Below are positions 61,951-64,000 of a stretch of 64,000 nucleotides of DNA, in pieces. Position numbers and translations under genes: made by a program. Each line of letters starts with the position of its first letter. Within the stretch, counting starts at the first letter, position 1. The notes beneath the pieces are model-generated. The model worked only from the letters and a program-made list of their open reading frames with translations. It had not been told where the DNA came from and searched no databases. The stretch is from AG25 sp035518815 (GTDB taxonomy: Bacteria > Gemmatimonadota > Gemmatimonadetes > Gemmatimonadales > GWC2-71-9), in the NCBI GenBank assembly GCA_035518815.1, contig DATIXG010000133.1, positions 22,623-86,622 on the forward strand, given 5' to 3'.

Positions 61951-62130
61951 TTGAGCAAACGCGGCAAGAAACTTCGCGAGGAACTCACGCTCTTTCTGAA
62001 GCAGTACGCCCGCAAGGCGCAGAAGAACGCCGACCCCAACGATCGCCGGTACGACCGCAAGGTCGAAGCGATCGTCAAGCGCTTACGCCCGGAGGATCTC
62101 GACGCTCTTCTCGACGGGGAGGAAGGGTGA
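61951..62130 (+). CDS. Cassette 1 protein, 59 residues, unknown function
   Basis: TTG start, tga stop. The product is small, highly charged and predicted helical, beginning MSKRGKKLREELTLFLKQYA and containing DPNDRRYDRKVE and RPEDLDALLDGEEG. The frame fills the cassette between the core site and attC1, which supports it being the cassette gene. Basic first half and acidic tail suggest binding to nucleic acid or protein, but no family is recognised. Confidence 0.65.
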   Translation: MSKRGKKLREELTLFLKQYARKAQKNADPNDRRYDRKVEAIVKRLRPEDLDALLDGEEG

Positions 62131-62146
62131 GTTCTGTTGGGCTGCG

Positions 62147-62287
62147 GCCTAACAAGCGCATGGAGCCGCCGGGCGCCTATCGTTCTAGAGGAAGCGGAGT
62201 GTTGTCCCCTGGCGGGCACGAACTATCGTTCAACAGCGGAGCGCGCGGCGCGCGAGTCGCCCGCGGCTCATGCGCGATCCGTTAGGC
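62147..62287 (+). repeat. attC site 1 (141 bp)
   Basis: Starts GCCTAAC, ends GTTAGGC. Inner arms gcgcatggagccg and cggctcatgcgc pair except for one extra G, the expected unpaired (extrahelical) base; a second bulge lies further in. The centre can form smaller stems. Confidence 0.92.
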
Positions 62288-62290
62288 AGA

Positions 62291-62614
62291 ATGCGCCCAC
62301 CTGACGCGGACGACCCAGCATTCGCGGCGTTCATGAAGGGAGCTGCGGATTCCATCGAGGCCGAATGGCGCAGAAGGCAGATCGTAGTGCCGCCGGGCGT
62401 CGCCATCGCCATGTATCGGGCGATGTTCGCCCACATGCGCGAGTTCCCGCTCGTATCAGGCACGTTCTACAACATCTCGACGGAGCGAGTCCTTCCGCTC
62501 GTCCAGCGGCTAGAGAGTGAGCTCCCGGGCGGCCACACCAACCCTTCGTTCTCTAAGACTCTTGAAAGTCGGCTTTTGGAAATGATGAAAACATCGCGTA
62601 GTCAGGAACAATGA
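62291..62614 (+). CDS. Cassette 2 protein, 107 residues, unknown function
   Basis: ATG placed three bases after the GTTAGGC core; the frame reads further upstream only into attC1. Mixed helical sequence with VAIAMYRAMFAHMREFPLV and no signal or membrane segment. No family recognised. Codon use is less GC-biased than in the chromosomal genes to the left, in keeping with an acquired gene. Confidence 0.7.
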   Translation: MRPPDADDPAFAAFMKGAADSIEAEWRRRQIVVPPGVAIAMYRAMFAHMREFPLVSGTFYNISTERVLPLVQRLESELPGGHTNPSFSKTLESRLLEMMKTSRSQEQ

Positions 62615-62627
62615 CCACGGCGCATCT

Positions 62628-62768
62628 GCCTAACAAGCGCATGGAGCCGGCGGGCGCTTATCGTTCTAAAGGAAGCGGAGCGTTGTGCCCTAGCGGGCAC
62701 GAACTCACGTTCAACAGCGGTGGGCGCGGCACGCGAGTCGCCCGCGGCTCATGCGCAATCCGTTAGGC
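62628..62768 (+). repeat. attC site 2 (141 bp)
   Basis: Same length and boundaries as attC1 and nearly the same sequence, including the gcgcatggagccg / cggctcatgcgc arms with the unpaired G. Inner gtgccc/gggcac stem is perfect here. Confidence 0.92.
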
Positions 62769-62776
62769 GGCGGCCC

Positions 62777-63346
62777 ATGATGCGCTCGGCAAAGGTTCTC
62801 TTCGGCTGCCTGCTGGCAACGGGCTGCACGTCTCAACCATTCTGGACGCCGCGGGCTGGCCCACTTCCCGTGCATGACCGTCGCCGCGAATTCCTGGGCA
62901 TGTGGAGCCTCGAGTTACTCGTCGATAGCGTCGACGTGTTTGTCCTCGACGGTAGCACCACCAGGTCGGTCGCCCATCGCGCCCGCAAACTGGCCATGGT
63001 CGGCAGCCTCCATGTATTGGACAGCCTGACGCCGGATCGCGAAGCTGTCTACGCCCGCGCCGGCGGACAGCTGTTGAGCCTCATCTGCTACAAGGCCGAC
63101 GTCATCATGATCGGGCTGGCGCGAAAGGGCGAGAGTGCCTCGCTCATGATTCCGCCGTACATGCCGATCGACGCTCGCTACCCCGAGAATCTCTTTGCGC
63201 GAGGGCACTACTACGGCGACTCGATCGTGGGTACATGGGGTGAGACGTGTAACACCCGCGTGGATGCCGAAGGCCTTTTCCGCAAGTATGACCACGTGCT
63301 CACAGAGGGTCGATTCCGTATGGTACGCGCGAGTCCCCCGAACTGA
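62777..63346 (+). CDS. Cassette 3 lipoprotein, 189 residues, unknown function
   Basis: ATG at 62777 (a second ATG follows directly), 8 bases after the core site. Lipoprotein signal MMRSAKVLFGCLLATGC with cysteine at 17. The mature part shows alternating strands (LELLVDSVDVFVLDG, GQLLSLICYKADVIMIGL) and no recognisable domain. Secreted cassette products are frequent in chromosomal integrons. Confidence 0.75.
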   Translation: MMRSAKVLFGCLLATGCTSQPFWTPRAGPLPVHDRRREFLGMWSLELLVDSVDVFVLDGSTTRSVAHRARKLAMVGSLHVLDSLTPDREAVYARAGGQLLSLICYKADVIMIGLARKGESASLMIPPYMPIDARYPENLFARGHYYGDSIVGTWGETCNTRVDAEGLFRKYDHVLTEGRFRMVRASPPN

Positions 63347-63353
63347 TGCCGCC

Positions 63354-63494
63354 GCCTAACAAGCGCATGGAGCCGTCGGGCACTATCGTTGTGAAGGAAG
63401 CGGGGCGTTTGTGCCCAGGTGGGCATCACTTCACGTTCAGCTGCGGTGGGCGCGGCGCGCGAGTCGCCCGCGGCTCATGCGCGAGCCGTTAGGC
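63354..63494 (+). repeat. attC site 3 (141 bp)
   Basis: GCCTAAC to GTTAGGC, again 141 bp. It has diverged more than sites 1 and 2 in the central region, but both arms and the unpaired G are conserved. Confidence 0.92.
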
Positions 63495-63504
63495 GGCAGG
63501 TGGA

Positions 63505-63987
63505 ATGATCGCCGACACCTCGACATCGACCTTCGGAATGCTCGCCGCCACGATCGCGGGCACCGTCTCCACCGTGTACGGCCTGAGTCAAGTTCGCGAG
63601 GCGACCGCCAGCGCCTCGTGGCCAACGACCCAAGGACGCATAACCGACTCCGCACTCGTCGAGGGTCGACCGTCGGGACGGATCGTCCAAGTCGCTCGAT
63701 ACAGGGCCGCCGTGACGTACACCTACACGGCTGAGGGGAAGCAACGGGTCGGGAGTCGCGTCTTCGTTGAGGACGTAAGCGAAGGCTACGAATCCGCTCA
63801 CAATGCGCGCCTACGCCAGCGGCGTTATGACGTCGGTGCCACCGTCATGGTATACGTTGATCCCGCGGACCCCTCTCGCTCCCTTCTGGAGCCCGGAGCG
63901 ACGTGGGCGCATTGGAAATACGTGGCCTTCGGAGGCCTGATGTTTGCCGTCAGTATTTCGGGCCTCCTCGGCTGGGTGCGGGCGTGA
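63505..63987 (+). CDS. Cassette 4 DUF3592-type membrane protein
   Basis: 160 residues, ATG 11 bases after the core. A hydrophobic segment at about 10-27, an extracytoplasmic beta part (SWPTTQGRITDSALVEG, VARYRAAVTYTYTAEGKQ), VYVDPADPSRSLLEPG and a second hydrophobic segment at the C terminus: the DUF3592 layout. Function unknown. The attC that should follow lies outside the window. Confidence 0.8.
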   Translation: MIADTSTSTFGMLAATIAGTVSTVYGLSQVREATASASWPTTQGRITDSALVEGRPSGRIVQVARYRAAVTYTYTAEGKQRVGSRVFVEDVSEGYESAHNARLRQRRYDVGATVMVYVDPADPSRSLLEPGATWAHWKYVAFGGLMFAVSISGLLGWVRA

Positions 63988-64000
63988 TCCGCAGCTCCTG

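Larger units (their letters stand above)
61919..64000 (+). mobile_element. Integron gene-cassette array, integrase not in window
   Basis: Four consecutive cassettes in the same orientation. Core cut points (G|TTAGGC) at 61919, 62281, 62762 and 63488 bound cassettes of 362, 481 and 726 bp, and a fourth running past the end. Each cassette is GTTAGGC, 3-25 bases, one ORF, then a 141-bp attC. Uniform attC length and sequence are typical of sedentary chromosomal integrons. No tyrosine recombinase is seen upstream, so within this window it is a cluster of attC sites lacking an integrase; an intI could lie beyond 64000. Confidence 0.9.

Noticed and set aside
61660..64000. Classical tRNA-targeted genomic island or prophage.
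   Set aside because: No phage or integrase genes and no tRNA 3'-end direct repeat are seen; attC sites explain the structure.

Overview
The window is high-GC bacterial chromosome with tight gene packing: most co-directional neighbours overlap by 4 bases (ATGA or GTGA), and GTG/TTG starts are common. Gene content (paired M16 peptidases, paired secreted amidohydrolases, prolyl oligopeptidase, subtilase lipoprotein, 7TM-HD protein next to PhoH and YbeY) and composition suggest a member of Gemmatimonadota or a near neighbour. This is inference; there is no rRNA here to confirm it.

Layout. 1-8684 (+): HEAT-repeat protein (cut by the window edge), HD-GYP protein, trpA, a membrane GAF/chemoreceptor-like protein, folK-panB-panC, a YqeK-like HD protein and a LytR_C lipoprotein. 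8622-10579 (-): outer-membrane-type protein and rlmN. 10657-18771 (+): EIIA-like protein, aspS, phoH, 7TM-HD phosphodiesterase, ybeY and two CorC-type CBS proteins. 18801-29861 (+): acyl-CoA block with MeaB-type G protein, a split B12 mutase whose active-site residues point to isobutyryl-CoA rather than methylmalonyl-CoA, a baeRF-like protein between the mutase subunits, a methylcrotonyl/geranyl-type carboxyltransferase, a subtilase lipoprotein, a split AtuA and an enoyl-CoA hydratase. 30049-31939 (+): CCAEP-tail radical SAM protein and a bacilliredoxin. 32000-33975 (-): polytopic membrane protein plus VWA lipoprotein.

34132-36078 (+) holds a GroES-like protein, a zinc-ribbon protein and a short RecQ helicase. 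36281-44289 (+) is a compact serine-cycle operon: serine-glyoxylate aminotransferase, malyl-CoA lyase, malate-CoA ligase (two subunits), hydroxypyruvate reductase and PEP carboxylase, all translationally coupled or abutting, behind a structured leader with a terminator-like hairpin. Together they convert PEP to oxaloacetate, cleave malate via malyl-CoA to acetyl-CoA and glyoxylate, and turn glyoxylate plus serine into glycine and glycerate. Malate dehydrogenase, SHMT, glycerate kinase and enolase must lie elsewhere. A papain-like protease and an acyl-CoA dehydrogenase follow.

46439-60036 holds an S23-type four-helix-bundle gene flanked by inverted repeats, prolyl oligopeptidase, rng-rplU-rpmA, and a minus-strand block for secreted hydrolases (two amidohydrolases, an inactive and an active M16 peptidase, a related beta-rich protein), a TIM-barrel amidohydrolase and GDPD. 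60126-61578 (+) is an ECF sigma factor, a membrane anchor and a Spy-like protein.

The right end is the most striking part. After tRNA-Leu(CAA) at 61660-61742 comes an integron gene-cassette array: three attC sites, each exactly 141 bp, in one orientation, bounding cassettes that each carry one small ORF starting just after the GTTAGGC core. No integrase gene is visible, and the array runs off the window edge.
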